DNA of 64,000 bases from Thermohalobaculum sp039805905 (GTDB taxonomy: Bacteria > Pseudomonadota > Alphaproteobacteria > Rhodobacterales > Rhodobacteraceae), in contig JBDIVM010000006.1 in NCBI GenBank assembly GCA_039805905.1, forward strand, positions 186,001-250,000, written 5' to 3'. Of this stretch, positions 40,519 to 49,393 are shown piece after piece; the stretch's first letter is position 1; each line of letters opens with the position of its first letter. The position numbers were made by a program, and so were the translations under genes. Below the pieces are notes generated by a model. It was not told the DNA's origin, did no database searches, and was given only the letters and a program-made list of their open reading frames with translations.

Positions 40519-41874
40519 GTGTTCACGCGAGTTCTTGTGCGTTTCGTCGGCGATGAGCGGGGCGGATACACCATTTGGTCCCTGATGTGGTTCATGCTCT
40601 ACGTCGCACTCGGCGGTATCGCCGTCGACATGAGCGACGCCTTCCGGAACCAGACCCTTCTGCAAGGCACGGCTGATGCCTCGGCACTCGCGGGAGTGAT
40701 CTCGCTCTCGGACCAGGCGGACGTCGTCAACCAGGCGATGGCCTATTCGACCGAGAACATGGACGTTCAGGTCAATGGCGGGGTGCTGAACCCGGCCGAG
40801 GTCTCTGTCGGAACCTGGAATTTCGCGACCCGGACCTTTGCGGCCGGCGGCGCCGCGCCAAATGCGGTTCGCGCAGTGACCCGGCGTGACGGCAGCAACA
40901 ACAACCCGCTTGCGACCGCCTTCCTGCCAATACTGGGCGTGGTGGGGATCGATGCCAGCCGGTTCGACATCAGCGTCGAGGCGGTCGCGGTGCGCAATGT
41001 GCCGAGCTGCCTCAACGACGGGTTCGTCGCGCTCAACAAGACCGACATGCGGAGCAACAACGGGTTCTACAACGACATCTGCATCCACGGCCAGAACGTG
41101 ACCGCTGACCCCGGTCAGGATCATGCCGTCGACCTCCAGAACGGTAATTTCTACGAGGCGGGAGTGCAGGTGAGCATGCCGGATCTCGACTGGCTGCCGG
41201 ACCGGCAGAACCTCTGCACGAACAATACCGGGCTCTGCGATGCCAAGGTGGAAGGCGACCTGTGGCCGAAGGACATCGCGAGGATCGGCGACATCATCGC
41301 CGGGCTCAAGACCCTCGACCCGGACTATCTTCCCGACTTCATGGTCGACATCGATGGCGCCGGCGACCGGCAGGTCAAGAGCGGGGTGGTCAAGCAGACG
41401 GTCGGGAATCTGCCCGCGACGCTGGTGCCGATGACGGTCTATGTCGTCAACTGCAACGGCCAGACGCAGCTTCCGGGCGTGCTGATGGAGGACGTGGTGA
41501 TCGTCGCGAGCTGCCGCGTCCATTCGGCCTCGGGCGCCCATCTCGAGAACGTCGTCCTGGCCTCGGAACATGACGGCGCCAACGACGCGATCTCGATGGC
41601 GGCGCAGTCGACGCTCGGGCGGGCCGACTACTGCAGCAGTGGCGGCGGCGTCGAGATGTACACGCCTGGCGATGTGCACATTGCCGCGCAAGGGGAATGG
41701 CACGGACTCCGGATCGTCTCCGGCGGCGACGTGAAGTTCACCTCGAAGAATGTCGGCATCCACGGCATCTCGGTGCAGGCGGTGAACATCGACATGTCAT
41801 CCAACAACGATTTCGGCCTCTGCGGCGGCGGCGTGCCGGGGAACCCCGCCTGGCATTACGCACTGGTGCGCTGA
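40519..41874 (+). CDS. TadG-like protein with beta-rich C-terminal domain (copy 2)
   Basis: A 451-residue paralog of the preceding gene. The first 160 residues (GGYTIWSLMWFMLYVALGG, then FRNQTLLQGTADASALAGV, then NPLATAFLPILGVVGIDAS) are almost the same. The middle differs in length and sequence, and the end converges on PAWHYALVR. Start is GTG with GGAGTGA upstream. It has its own AT-rich upstream region after the terminator at 40287, so it is a separate transcript. As with copy 1, the fold suggests an anchored surface or pilus-associated protein. Confidence 0.75.
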   Translation: MFTRVLVRFVGDERGGYTIWSLMWFMLYVALGGIAVDMSDAFRNQTLLQGTADASALAGVISLSDQADVVNQAMAYSTENMDVQVNGGVLNPAEVSVGTWNFATRTFAAGGAAPNAVRAVTRRDGSNNNPLATAFLPILGVVGIDASRFDISVEAVAVRNVPSCLNDGFVALNKTDMRSNNGFYNDICIHGQNVTADPGQDHAVDLQNGNFYEAGVQVSMPDLDWLPDRQNLCTNNTGLCDAKVEGDLWPKDIARIGDIIAGLKTLDPDYLPDFMVDIDGAGDRQVKSGVVKQTVGNLPATLVPMTVYVVNCNGQTQLPGVLMEDVVIVASCRVHSASGAHLENVVLASEHDGANDAISMAAQSTLGRADYCSSGGGVEMYTPGDVHIAAQGEWHGLRIVSGGDVKFTSKNVGIHGISVQAVNIDMSSNNDFGLCGGGVPGNPAWHYALVR

Positions 41875-41903
41875 TCCGGCGGCAGGGGCCGAGGTCCCGC
41901 GTT

Positions 41904-41944
41904 CCCGCCCCTGGCCGGCTCCTCCGCGGGCCGGCCGGGGCGGG
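41904..41944. terminator. strong bidirectional hairpin between TadG-like copy 2 and the MttB gene
   Basis: CCCGCCCC-T-GGCCGG and CCGGCC-GGGGCGGG pair with one bulged base across a loop of about ten bases. It lies between convergent genes. No clear U-tract follows on either strand, so factor-independent strength is uncertain. Confidence 0.55.
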
Positions 41945-41967
41945 ACCGGGACCCGGTTCCGTCCGGG

Positions 41968-43506
41968 TCAGTCGAGCGGCGGGGCGCCGCCCTCGCTCCG
42001 CCGGCGGGCCTCGAAGTCGTCCAGATTCTCGCGCATGCCCGGGTCGACGGGGGGCGGCGCATACGCGGCAAGGCGCTGGTGCCAGATGTCGCGGGCGCGC
42101 TCGGTGGCGGTCCGCGACCCCGCCTCGGCCCACTGGCCGAAATTGGACCAGTCCCAGACGAAGGGCTCGTAGAAGGCGGTGGCGTAGCGCTCCATCGTCT
42201 GCCTGGCGGCGAAGAAATGCCCGCCGGGCTGGACCTCGGCAATGGCCTTGAAGCCAAGCTCGTCGGGACCGCAGGCGACCGGCTGCATCACCTCGGCCAC
42301 GACCTGCAGCGCCTCGATGTCGGTGATGAACTTCTCCTGCGAGATGGTCAGCCCGCCCTCGAGCCAGCCGGCCGCATGGGTGACCATGTTGCCGCCCGCC
42401 AGCAGCGCGCCCCAGAGGCCCAGCAGCGTCTCCTGCGCGCCCTGCACATCCGGTGCATTGGAGGCCGAGCCGGTGGAAACGCGCCAGGGCATGCCCACAT
42501 GGCGTGCGAGCTGACCGGCGGCGATGTTGGTCTTGATGTGCTCGGGTGTGCCGAAGGCGGGAGCGCCCGACCGCATGTCGACGTTCGACGAGAAGGCGCC
42601 GTACATCATCGGCGCGCCGGGCCGCGCAAGCTGGCCGAGCACGATCCCCGCCAGGCATTCCGCATGGCTCAGCGTCAGCGCGCCGGCGATGGTGATCGGC
42701 GCCATGGCGCCCGCGAGGCAGAAGGGCGAGACCACGCAGACCTGGCCCCAGAGGGCGAAGTCGATGATGCCGCGGGCCATCGGCTTGTCGATCTGGCGCG
42801 GCGAGTTGGTGTTGATGATGGTGAGGGTCGAGGGCCGGTCACGGAAGCTGGCCTCGTCGAGCCCGCGGGCGATCCGGATCATGGCGAAGCAGTCCTCGAC
42901 CTGGCCCTGGCCGCGGGCGAAGACGAAGGGCACCTTGTCGGAGAGCAAGAGCTGGGCGCGGGTGGTCTCGAGATGGCGGACGGCGATCGGCACGTCCTGG
43001 GGCTCGACCCAGGCGGTGAGCTTCGGCAGGATGTCGAAACCGTGCTGCACCTTGATGAAGTCGGTGAAGTCGGCCATCGTCCCGGGCCGCCGGCCGCGGT
43101 CGAGATCGGTGATGTTCGGGCAGCCGGCGCCGGCGGTGAAGAAGAGTGCATCGCCGCCGATCTCGATGTCGCGGCCCGGCGCGCCGCCATGGAGCGTGAA
43201 GCGGGCGGGTACGGTGCGGAGCGCCTCGGCGACGATGTCGCGGCCGATCCGGACCATCTGGCTGTCCTCGTCGACCGGCGCCCCGGCGGCGCGGTAGAGG
43301 TCGCGCGCTTCCGGCAGCAGGACGCGGATCCCGAGTTCCTCGAGCACCCTGAGCGCGGTCTCGTGGATCGCGGCGATCCGGTCGGCGGAGAAGACCTCGG
43401 CCCTCGGCAGCCGGTTCGCCAGATGGGCGTAGTCGATCGCACGGACGGCTGCCGGCGCGTCGCGGCGGCGGCGGTGCGGGCGGGTGCTGTGCTCGGTCTC
43501 GGTCAT
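41968..43506 (-). CDS. trimethylamine methyltransferase (MttB) family protein, non-pyrrolysine type
   Basis: A 512-residue MttB-superfamily protein. Recognisable parts are LRVLEELGIRVLLPEAR, FTAGAGCPNITDLDRGRRPGTMADF, INTNSPRQIDKPMARGI and LWGALLAGGNMVTHAAGWLEGG. Like the glycine-betaine-type (MtgB) members it is read through with no in-frame amber codon, so it lacks pyrrolysine. Such enzymes move methyl groups from quaternary amines to a corrinoid protein, but no corrinoid partner is encoded here. The gene starts 58 bases after the FAD/GcvT dehydrogenase gene on the same strand, suggesting a methylated-amine catabolic operon. Confidence 0.85.
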   Translation of the reverse strand: MTETEHSTRPHRRRRDAPAAVRAIDYAHLANRLPRAEVFSADRIAAIHETALRVLEELGIRVLLPEARDLYRAAGAPVDEDSQMVRIGRDIVAEALRTVPARFTLHGGAPGRDIEIGGDALFFTAGAGCPNITDLDRGRRPGTMADFTDFIKVQHGFDILPKLTAWVEPQDVPIAVRHLETTRAQLLLSDKVPFVFARGQGQVEDCFAMIRIARGLDEASFRDRPSTLTIINTNSPRQIDKPMARGIIDFALWGQVCVVSPFCLAGAMAPITIAGALTLSHAECLAGIVLGQLARPGAPMMYGAFSSNVDMRSGAPAFGTPEHIKTNIAAGQLARHVGMPWRVSTGSASNAPDVQGAQETLLGLWGALLAGGNMVTHAAGWLEGGLTISQEKFITDIEALQVVAEVMQPVACGPDELGFKAIAEVQPGGHFFAARQTMERYATAFYEPFVWDWSNFGQWAEAGSRTATERARDIWHQRLAAYAPPPVDPGMRENLDDFEARRRSEGGAPPLD

Positions 43507-43564
43507 GGCGTGGCGGCTGCCTCAGTGCGTCAGGGTCGGTCGGTCAGACGACCGACAGCGATGG

Positions 43565-45976
43565 TCATGCCCGCATCCGCGCGCCCTTCGGATCCCAGGG
43601 CGAGGGCGCGATCACCGTCGCAGCACGCTCGACCCCGACGATGTGGGTGGTCAGCGCCGTGCCCGGCCGGGCGAATTCCGGCTCGACCAGCGCCATCGCC
43701 AGCGACTTGGCTGTGCAGTGGCCATAGGCGCCCGAGGTGATGAATCCGATCCGGCGTCCGTCCGCCCAGACCGGCTCGTAGCCGGTGGCGTCGGCCTCGG
43801 GGGAGGCGAGCTCCAGCGTCACCAGCCGGCGCTTCGCGCCCTGGTCGCGCTCGGCCAGCGCCGCCTGCTTGCCGGTGAAGTCGGGCTTGTCCCAGGCGAT
43901 CCAGCGGTCCATCCCGGTCTCGCCGGGGGTGTAGGCCTGCGTGAACTCCTTCGACCAGATGCCGAAGCTCTTCTCGATCCGCATCGACAGCATGGCGTTG
44001 AAGCCGAAATCTACTGCGCCGAACGCCTGCCCCGCCTCCTTCAGCAGCCGGTAGAGCGTGACGTGCTCGGCGGCCGCGCAGTTGATCTCGAAGCCGAGCT
44101 CGCCGCAGACCGACATGCGCCCGACCCTTGCGCGCACAAGTCCCACATCCAGCGCCGCGCACCCCATGAAGGGAAGCGCGGCGTCGGACACGTCCCGGTG
44201 CGTCAGGCTTGCGAGCACCTCGCGCGATCTCGGCCCGACGATGCCGAAGCCGACGGTCGCGTCCGAGATGTCGCGCACGGCGACTCCGTCGGCGAGATGG
44301 TCGTCGAACCAGCGCATGTGCCAGTTGCGCAGGTAGTAGGACCCCATGATCCACCAGGTTCCGTCGCCCCAGTTGAAGAGGGTGAGGTCGCCCTTGAGCC
44401 GCCCGTCGCGGGCGAGCATGGGGGCAAGTCGTGCCCGGCCTGGCCCGGGAAGCCTGCCCGCCATGATCCGGTCGAGCCAGGCCCCGGCCCGCGGCCCGGT
44501 GACCTCGTAGCGCGAGAAGCCCGAGATATCGATGATGCCGACAGTGTCCCGCACCGCCCGGCACTCGGCCCCGACGATGTCGTGGGCGTTCGAGCGCTTC
44601 AGGGTCGGCATCTCCTCGAAGCCCGCCGGCGCGAAGTAGAGCGGCACCTCGAGACCCCAGGAGCAGCCCCAGCGGGCGCCCTCGGCGGTCATCGCGTCAT
44701 AGGCGGGGGCGCGCTTCAGCGGCCGGCCGGCCCAGAGCTGCTCGTTCGGGTAGGTCATCACGAAGCGGCGCGAGTAGAACTGGCCGGTGGTCTGGCGGAT
44801 GTATTCGCGGTTCGAGCAGAAATCGCCGTAGCGGGCATTGTCCAGCGGCCATGCGTCGGCCTCGGTCTCGCCGTGGATCATCCATTCGGCCAGCGTCTTG
44901 CCGACGCCGCCGCCCTGCAGGAAGCCCGCCATCACCGCGCAGGCGAGCCAGTAATTCTTCAGCCCGCGCACCGGCCCGACCAGCGGGTTGCCGTCGGGCG
45001 AGAAGGTGAAGGCGCCGTTGACCCAGCGCTTGATGCCGGCAGTCTGCAGGCAGGGATAGCGCCTGAAGCCCATCTCGAGCTCTCTTTCGATCCGGTCGAA
45101 ATCCTCCTGGATCAGGTCGAAGCCGTAGTCCCACGGCGCACCGTCGATGTTCCAGTGCTTATGATTGACCTCGTAGATGCCCAGCAGCACGCCCTTCTGG
45201 TCCTGGCGCAGATAGGTGAAGCCCTCGAGGTCGACGGTCATCGGCACCTCGAAGTCGAGCGCCGCTACTTCCGGGATGTCCTCGGTCACGAGGTAGTGGT
45301 GCTCGAGGGGAGAGAGCGGCAGGTCGAGGCCGGCCATGCGCCCGACCTGCTTGGCCCATAGCCCGCCGGCGTTGACCACATGCTCGGCATGGATCGTGCC
45401 GTTCTGGGTGATGACCTCCCACGAGCCGTCCGGGCGCTGGTGCAGGGCCTCGACCTTGTTGTGCTCGATCACCTCGGCGCCGCGTTTCCTCGCCGCGCGG
45501 GCGTAGGCATGCACCACGCCCGTCGTGTCGATGTAGCCCTCGCGGTCGGCCCATAGGCCGCCGATCACGCCGGTCACGTCCATGATCGGGCAGCGTTCCC
45601 TGATCTCCTCCGGCGTCATCAGGTGGCAGTCCTCGATACCGATGGTCTGGAAAACCCGGTACGCGGATTGCAACCACTCCCAGCGCGCCGGGGCCGAGGC
45701 GACCGTGATGCCGCCGGTCATGTGGAGCCCGATGTCCTGGCCGGACTCATTGGCAACCTCGGAGAGAAGGTCGATGGTGTAGGCCTGCAGCGCCGCCATG
45801 TTCGGGTCGGCGTTGAGCGCATGGATACCGCCGGCGGCGTGCCAGGAGGACCCCGCCGTCAGGATCGAGCGCTCCACCAGTGCCACGTCGGTCCAGCCGA
45901 ACCTGGCGAGGTGGTAGAGCACCGAGGCGCCGACCACGCCGCCGCCGATCACCACCACGCGATAGTGGGATTTCAT
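43565..45976 (-). CDS. FAD-dependent dehydrogenase fused to GcvT domain (dimethylglycine/sarcosine dehydrogenase-like)
   Basis: An 803-residue two-part protein. The N-terminal DAO-type FAD domain has VVVIGGGVVGASVLYHLARFG (residues 7-27) and SSWHAAGGIHAL. The C-terminal half is a GcvT/aminomethyltransferase domain (YEVTGPRAGAWLDRIMAGRLP and FITSGAYGHCTAKSLAMALVEP) that would pass the removed C1 unit to tetrahydrofolate. Together this is the architecture of dimethylglycine and sarcosine dehydrogenases; which methylated amine it uses is unknown. GGGAGG precedes the ATG. It leads the operon with the MttB gene and diverges from a TetR regulator. Confidence 0.88.
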   Translation of the reverse strand: MKSHYRVVVIGGGVVGASVLYHLARFGWTDVALVERSILTAGSSWHAAGGIHALNADPNMAALQAYTIDLLSEVANESGQDIGLHMTGGITVASAPARWEWLQSAYRVFQTIGIEDCHLMTPEEIRERCPIMDVTGVIGGLWADREGYIDTTGVVHAYARAARKRGAEVIEHNKVEALHQRPDGSWEVITQNGTIHAEHVVNAGGLWAKQVGRMAGLDLPLSPLEHHYLVTEDIPEVAALDFEVPMTVDLEGFTYLRQDQKGVLLGIYEVNHKHWNIDGAPWDYGFDLIQEDFDRIERELEMGFRRYPCLQTAGIKRWVNGAFTFSPDGNPLVGPVRGLKNYWLACAVMAGFLQGGGVGKTLAEWMIHGETEADAWPLDNARYGDFCSNREYIRQTTGQFYSRRFVMTYPNEQLWAGRPLKRAPAYDAMTAEGARWGCSWGLEVPLYFAPAGFEEMPTLKRSNAHDIVGAECRAVRDTVGIIDISGFSRYEVTGPRAGAWLDRIMAGRLPGPGRARLAPMLARDGRLKGDLTLFNWGDGTWWIMGSYYLRNWHMRWFDDHLADGVAVRDISDATVGFGIVGPRSREVLASLTHRDVSDAALPFMGCAALDVGLVRARVGRMSVCGELGFEINCAAAEHVTLYRLLKEAGQAFGAVDFGFNAMLSMRIEKSFGIWSKEFTQAYTPGETGMDRWIAWDKPDFTGKQAALAERDQGAKRRLVTLELASPEADATGYEPVWADGRRIGFITSGAYGHCTAKSLAMALVEPEFARPGTALTTHIVGVERAATVIAPSPWDPKGARMRA

Positions 45977-46036
45977 CGCCGCCTCCCGCCGGACTCAGCC
46001 TGACGGGAACCGAGCTTATGAGCGGGTCGGGGGCAA

Positions 46037-46058
46037 GTCTAGACACAATTGTCCAGAC
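46037..46058. promoter_or_regulatory. palindromic operator between the FAD/GcvT gene and the TetR gene
   Basis: A 22-bp inverted repeat: GTCT-n-GACA-n4-TGTC-n-AGAC. It ends 17 bases before the tetR-type start and lies 61 bases from the divergent dehydrogenase start, the expected position for a site that represses both. Confidence 0.7.
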
Positions 46059-46074
46059 CCTGTAGGTTTCGCCG

Positions 46075-46731
46075 ATGGACGCGCTTTCCGACCTGCCGCA
46101 GAGCAGCAACGCCCCGAGGGGGAATGTCAAGGTCACGCGCGAGGAGTGGCTGGGGCTGGCGGCACGGGTGCTGGTCGAGCGCGGGGTCAGCCATGTGAAG
46201 GTTCTGGCACTGTCGGGCGAGCTTGGCGTCTCGCGCTCGTCCTTCTACTGGTACTTCCGCAGCCGCCGTGATCTCCTGGACCAGCTGCTCCTGCGCTGGG
46301 AGCGGCAGAACACGCGGGCGGTGCTCGACCACGCGGCACGGCCGGCGGGGAACATCTGCCGCGGTGTGATGAACCTCTTCGAGTGCTTCATCGACCCGGC
46401 GCGGTTCGACCCCCGGCTCGACTTCGCGGTGCGCGAATGGGCGCGGCGCTCGCCGCAGGTCCGCGCCCGGCTCGATGCCGCCGACGAGGCGCGGGTGACC
46501 GCCATCCGCGACCTGTTCCTGCGCCACGGCTATGCCCCGACCGAGGCCTTCGTGCGCGCGCGGATCATCTATTTCATGCAGATCGGCTATTACGCGCTGG
46601 TCGAGAACGAACCCTTCGAGACCCGCTTCTCGCTGTTGAAACCCTATCTCGTCAGCTTCACCGGCCAGGAGCCGGACCCGGCCGAGATGGCCGAGTTCCT
46701 GGAACTGGCCTGGCAGCTCCTGCGCGGCTGA
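46075..46731 (+). CDS. TetR-family transcriptional regulator
   Basis: A 218-residue TetR-type repressor. The N-terminal helix-turn-helix (WLGLAARVLVERGVSHVKVL, then LSGELGVSRSSFYWYFRSRRDLL) is classical. The C-terminal part is helical ligand-binding sequence (IIYFMQIGYYALVENEPFETR). A 22-bp palindrome immediately upstream is the likely operator, giving autoregulation and control of the divergent FAD/GcvT-MttB operon. The inducer would then be a methylated amine or its product, which is inference. Confidence 0.88.
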   Translation: MDALSDLPQSSNAPRGNVKVTREEWLGLAARVLVERGVSHVKVLALSGELGVSRSSFYWYFRSRRDLLDQLLLRWERQNTRAVLDHAARPAGNICRGVMNLFECFIDPARFDPRLDFAVREWARRSPQVRARLDAADEARVTAIRDLFLRHGYAPTEAFVRARIIYFMQIGYYALVENEPFETRFSLLKPYLVSFTGQEPDPAEMAEFLELAWQLLRG

Positions 46732-46738
46732 CGCCGCC

Positions 46739-47701
46739 TCAGACGATCGCCGCCGCCGCCTCGAAGTAGATCACGAGGCTGATCACGTCCTGGACCACCG
46801 TCGCGATCGGACCGCTGGCCAGCGCCGGATCCCAGCCGAACCGGGCGAACAGCCAGGGCAGCAGCAGCCCGATGCCAGAGGCGACCGCACAGGCGGCGAG
46901 CAGGGAAAGGCCGACGGCACCGGCGAGGTCCGGGCTGCCGAAGGCGGCCAGAGCGAACAGCGCCGACAGCACGGCCAGCACCAGCCCGATCAGCACCCCG
47001 GTCGCCAGTTCGCCGGCCAGCAGCCGGCCGATCCCCATCCGGGTCAGCGACAGCCCACGCACCGCCACCGCCTCGGACTGGGTGCCGACCGCATCGGCGA
47101 GATAGACGATCGCCGGGATGAAGAAGGCGATTGCGATATGATCGCGCAGCGTCGTCTCGAACTGCGCCACCAGCCCGGCGGCCGCCATGCTGCCGATCAG
47201 GCCCAGCACCAGCCAGGGCAGGCGGTAGCGGGCCCGGCTGACCGGGGGCGCGAGCAGCGCCGCGCGCGCTTCCTCGCTGTGGTGCCAGATACCGACCATG
47301 TGGTGCAGGTCGTCCAGATGCTCGCGGCGCAGGATGCGCATGATTGCCCGCGGCGGGAGCGCGCCGAGGAACCGCCCGGCGGCATCGATCGCCGGCACCG
47401 CCTCGAGCTCCGCGCGGATCGCCAGCGAGGCGGCGTCCTCCGGGTCGGTCCCCACGGCGATGGTGGGCGGCGCGACATCCATCAGCGCCGCGAGCGCGGA
47501 CATGCGCGGCGCCGCGCAGAGGCGGGTCAGCGGCACGACTCCGGCCAGCGCGCCGTCGGGCGCGACGACGAAGACAGAGCCCATGGCGTCAAACTGCTGC
47601 CCGGCGAGCGAGTCGAGAATCTCGCCCACGGTCTGCTCCGGCCGTGCGACCGGGACGGCAGAGGTCAGCTCCAGGTCGGGATTGCTGGATTTGCGTTGCA
47701 T
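46739..47701 (-). CDS. MgtE-like transporter with CBS pair, lacking the N domain
   Basis: A 320-residue protein. The first 140 residues form two CBS repeats (ILDSLAGQQFDAMGSVFVV and IRAELEAVPAIDAAGRFLG), and the rest has about five transmembrane helices with FIPAIVYLADAVGTQSEAVAVRGL, the MgtE pore signature. Typical MgtE Mg2+ channels are about 450 residues with an N-terminal superhelical domain that is missing here. So either the gating differs or it is a distinct MgtE-related carrier. No frame upstream restores the missing domain. Confidence 0.8.
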   Translation of the reverse strand: MQRKSSNPDLELTSAVPVARPEQTVGEILDSLAGQQFDAMGSVFVVAPDGALAGVVPLTRLCAAPRMSALAALMDVAPPTIAVGTDPEDAASLAIRAELEAVPAIDAAGRFLGALPPRAIMRILRREHLDDLHHMVGIWHHSEEARAALLAPPVSRARYRLPWLVLGLIGSMAAAGLVAQFETTLRDHIAIAFFIPAIVYLADAVGTQSEAVAVRGLSLTRMGIGRLLAGELATGVLIGLVLAVLSALFALAAFGSPDLAGAVGLSLLAACAVASGIGLLLPWLFARFGWDPALASGPIATVVQDVISLVIYFEAAAAIV

Positions 47702-47781
47702 CGGCGTGCCTGCAGGAAGGCTTCGGGACCAGACCGACTATGCCCGCGCATGCGGGTATCTGAAAGGCCGCATGGTCCCGA

Positions 47782-48663
47782 TCACGCCAGGCACTTCTCG
47801 AACCAGTGATGCGCATAGGGGTTGTCGTTGAAGCGCGGGATCGGCCGAAAGCCGGCGGAGAGGTAGAGCGCCTGCGCCTCGGTCAGCGCCCGGTTGGTGT
47901 CGAGCCGGACGACGCCGAGCCCCGCCGCGCGGGCCTGATCCTCGAGCGCCGCCAGCAGGCGCCGGGCGAGGCCCAGGCCTCGCATCCGGCCCGTGACCCA
48001 GACGCGCTTGATCTCGCCGAAGCCTTGCGGGTCGCGGCGCAGCGCCCCGCAGCCGACCGGCTCGCCGTCTGCGCGGGCCAGCAGGAGCCAGCCGGCGGGT
48101 GGCGTCAGCCCGGCAGCCTCGTCCTCGACACCGTGCCCCGCATCGAAGCCGGCCTCGAAACGCCGGTCCAGCTCGGCGAAGTATTCGGCGAGACACCGGT
48201 GGGCCTCGGCGCTCGACGGCCTCTCGACGGCGATGGTCACGGCCGAGGCTTCCAGCAGGCGCTCGACCTCGGTCATGGCGGCGACAAGCCGCTGGCGGCG
48301 CGGCGAATCGAGCGGCGCGACCAGTGCCGCCGCAGTGTCATCGGAGAGCCGGTCGATGACCGCAAGTTCACTCAGCCCCCGGGCAGTCGGCCGCGCGATC
48401 CTGACCCTGGCATCCTCGGGCGATCGCTCGACCTGGACGAGCCCTTGGGCTTCCAGCGCGCGCAGCATCCGGGCGGCGTGTCCGGAATCGAGCCCGAGGT
48501 GGGCGCGCAGGCGCCTGATCTCGCAGCCGTCGCGCCCGATCTCGAACAGGAGCCGTGATTCGCCGAGCGGGCGCTGGCGGCCGAGATAGTCGGCATCCAA
48601 TGCCCCGATCCGCCGGGTGACGGCGCGGTTGAAGCTGCGGACACGGGCGGTCAGGCTGGACAT
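47782..48663 (-). CDS. MarR-type regulator fused to GNAT acetyltransferase
   Basis: A 293-residue fusion. The N-terminal half is a MarR winged helix (ESRLLFEIGRDGCEIRRLRAHLGLDSGHAARMLRALEAQGLV, then ERSPEDARVRIARPT). The C-terminal 150 residues form a GNAT fold with the acetyl-CoA loop region VWVTGRMRGLGLARRLLAALE and a terminal LYLSAGFRPIPRFNDNPYAHHWFEK. MarR-GNAT fusions are known and presumably link DNA binding to acetylation of a small molecule or protein. The target is unknown. ATG start at 48663. Confidence 0.85.
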   Translation of the reverse strand: MSSLTARVRSFNRAVTRRIGALDADYLGRQRPLGESRLLFEIGRDGCEIRRLRAHLGLDSGHAARMLRALEAQGLVQVERSPEDARVRIARPTARGLSELAVIDRLSDDTAAALVAPLDSPRRQRLVAAMTEVERLLEASAVTIAVERPSSAEAHRCLAEYFAELDRRFEAGFDAGHGVEDEAAGLTPPAGWLLLARADGEPVGCGALRRDPQGFGEIKRVWVTGRMRGLGLARRLLAALEDQARAAGLGVVRLDTNRALTEAQALYLSAGFRPIPRFNDNPYAHHWFEKCLA

Positions 48664-48718
48664 TCTCTGACTTTAGTCAGAGGAATTGCCTTCGACTAGG
48701 CGCTGCCGCTGGCCGCCC

Positions 48719-49270
48719 TCACTCGCCGATGCGCGAGATCTTGGTGCCCTCGATGCCGGCGCCGGCAAAGAACCCCTCCTGGCCGACGAAGAAGACGTAG
48801 ACACCCTCCTGCACCGTGGACGTTGAGAGCTTCCGGGCAATGCCCTCGTCGGCGATGGTAACATGCGGGCCGATTCCGACCTCCCAACCGTGCGATTCGC
48901 GAAGAAAGTTCAAAGATGCCTCGTCCATCAGGAACATGACGTAGCCGAACCTCTCGACGCCCGCCTGAAGGCCATAGGAGAGCGCGGTCGAACGGTAGTA
49001 GCCGTCGGTCTTGCCGCCGACGCGGAGCACGCCCTTGCCGCCCGCCGCACCGACGATCAGCCCGCCCTTGACGATCTCCGGGAAGATCAGGATGCCCTTG
49101 GCCGAGTGGATCATCTTGTCGGTGACCGTCTCGGATTTCTTCAGGCGCTCGAGGGCAGCATCGGCCGCGGCATCAAGCTCGGCGGCGCTCTCGGCCATGG
49201 CCATGCCCTGGAGGCCCGACCACATGGCGGCGCTGATCGCGGCGGCCCGCAGGAAGGAACGACGTCTCAT
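48719..49270 (-). CDS. SYLF-domain lipid-binding protein, exported
   Basis: A 183-residue protein. The N-terminus RRRSFLRAAAISAAMWSGLQG is a signal sequence, probably Tat-like because of the RRRSFLR start. It is followed by the SYLF/Ysc84 domain: AKGILIFPEIVKGGLIVGAAGGKGVL, then YYRSTALSYGLQAGVERFGYVMF. SYLF proteins bind phosphoinositides in eukaryotes; bacterial roles are unclear but probably involve the envelope. The ATG at 49270 follows GGAGATACCCAG; the upstream in-frame part is not conserved-looking. Confidence 0.82.
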   Translation of the reverse strand: MRRRSFLRAAAISAAMWSGLQGMAMAESAAELDAAADAALERLKKSETVTDKMIHSAKGILIFPEIVKGGLIVGAAGGKGVLRVGGKTDGYYRSTALSYGLQAGVERFGYVMFLMDEASLNFLRESHGWEVGIGPHVTIADEGIARKLSTSTVQEGVYVFFVGQEGFFAGAGIEGTKISRIGE

Positions 49271-49393
49271 CTGGGTATCTCCGAAACCGTTTCGTGACTC
49301 GATCAAATGGCGCAAGCTGGGAAGACGCCGGGCCATGCCCGATATCTGCACGCCAGCGCAGCGACAAGCAATCGAATCCTGCGGCGGCCGGCA

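Noticed and set aside
41968..43506. Pyrrolysine-containing methyltransferase
   Set aside because: There is no in-frame TAG codon, so it belongs to the non-pyrrolysine MttB group.
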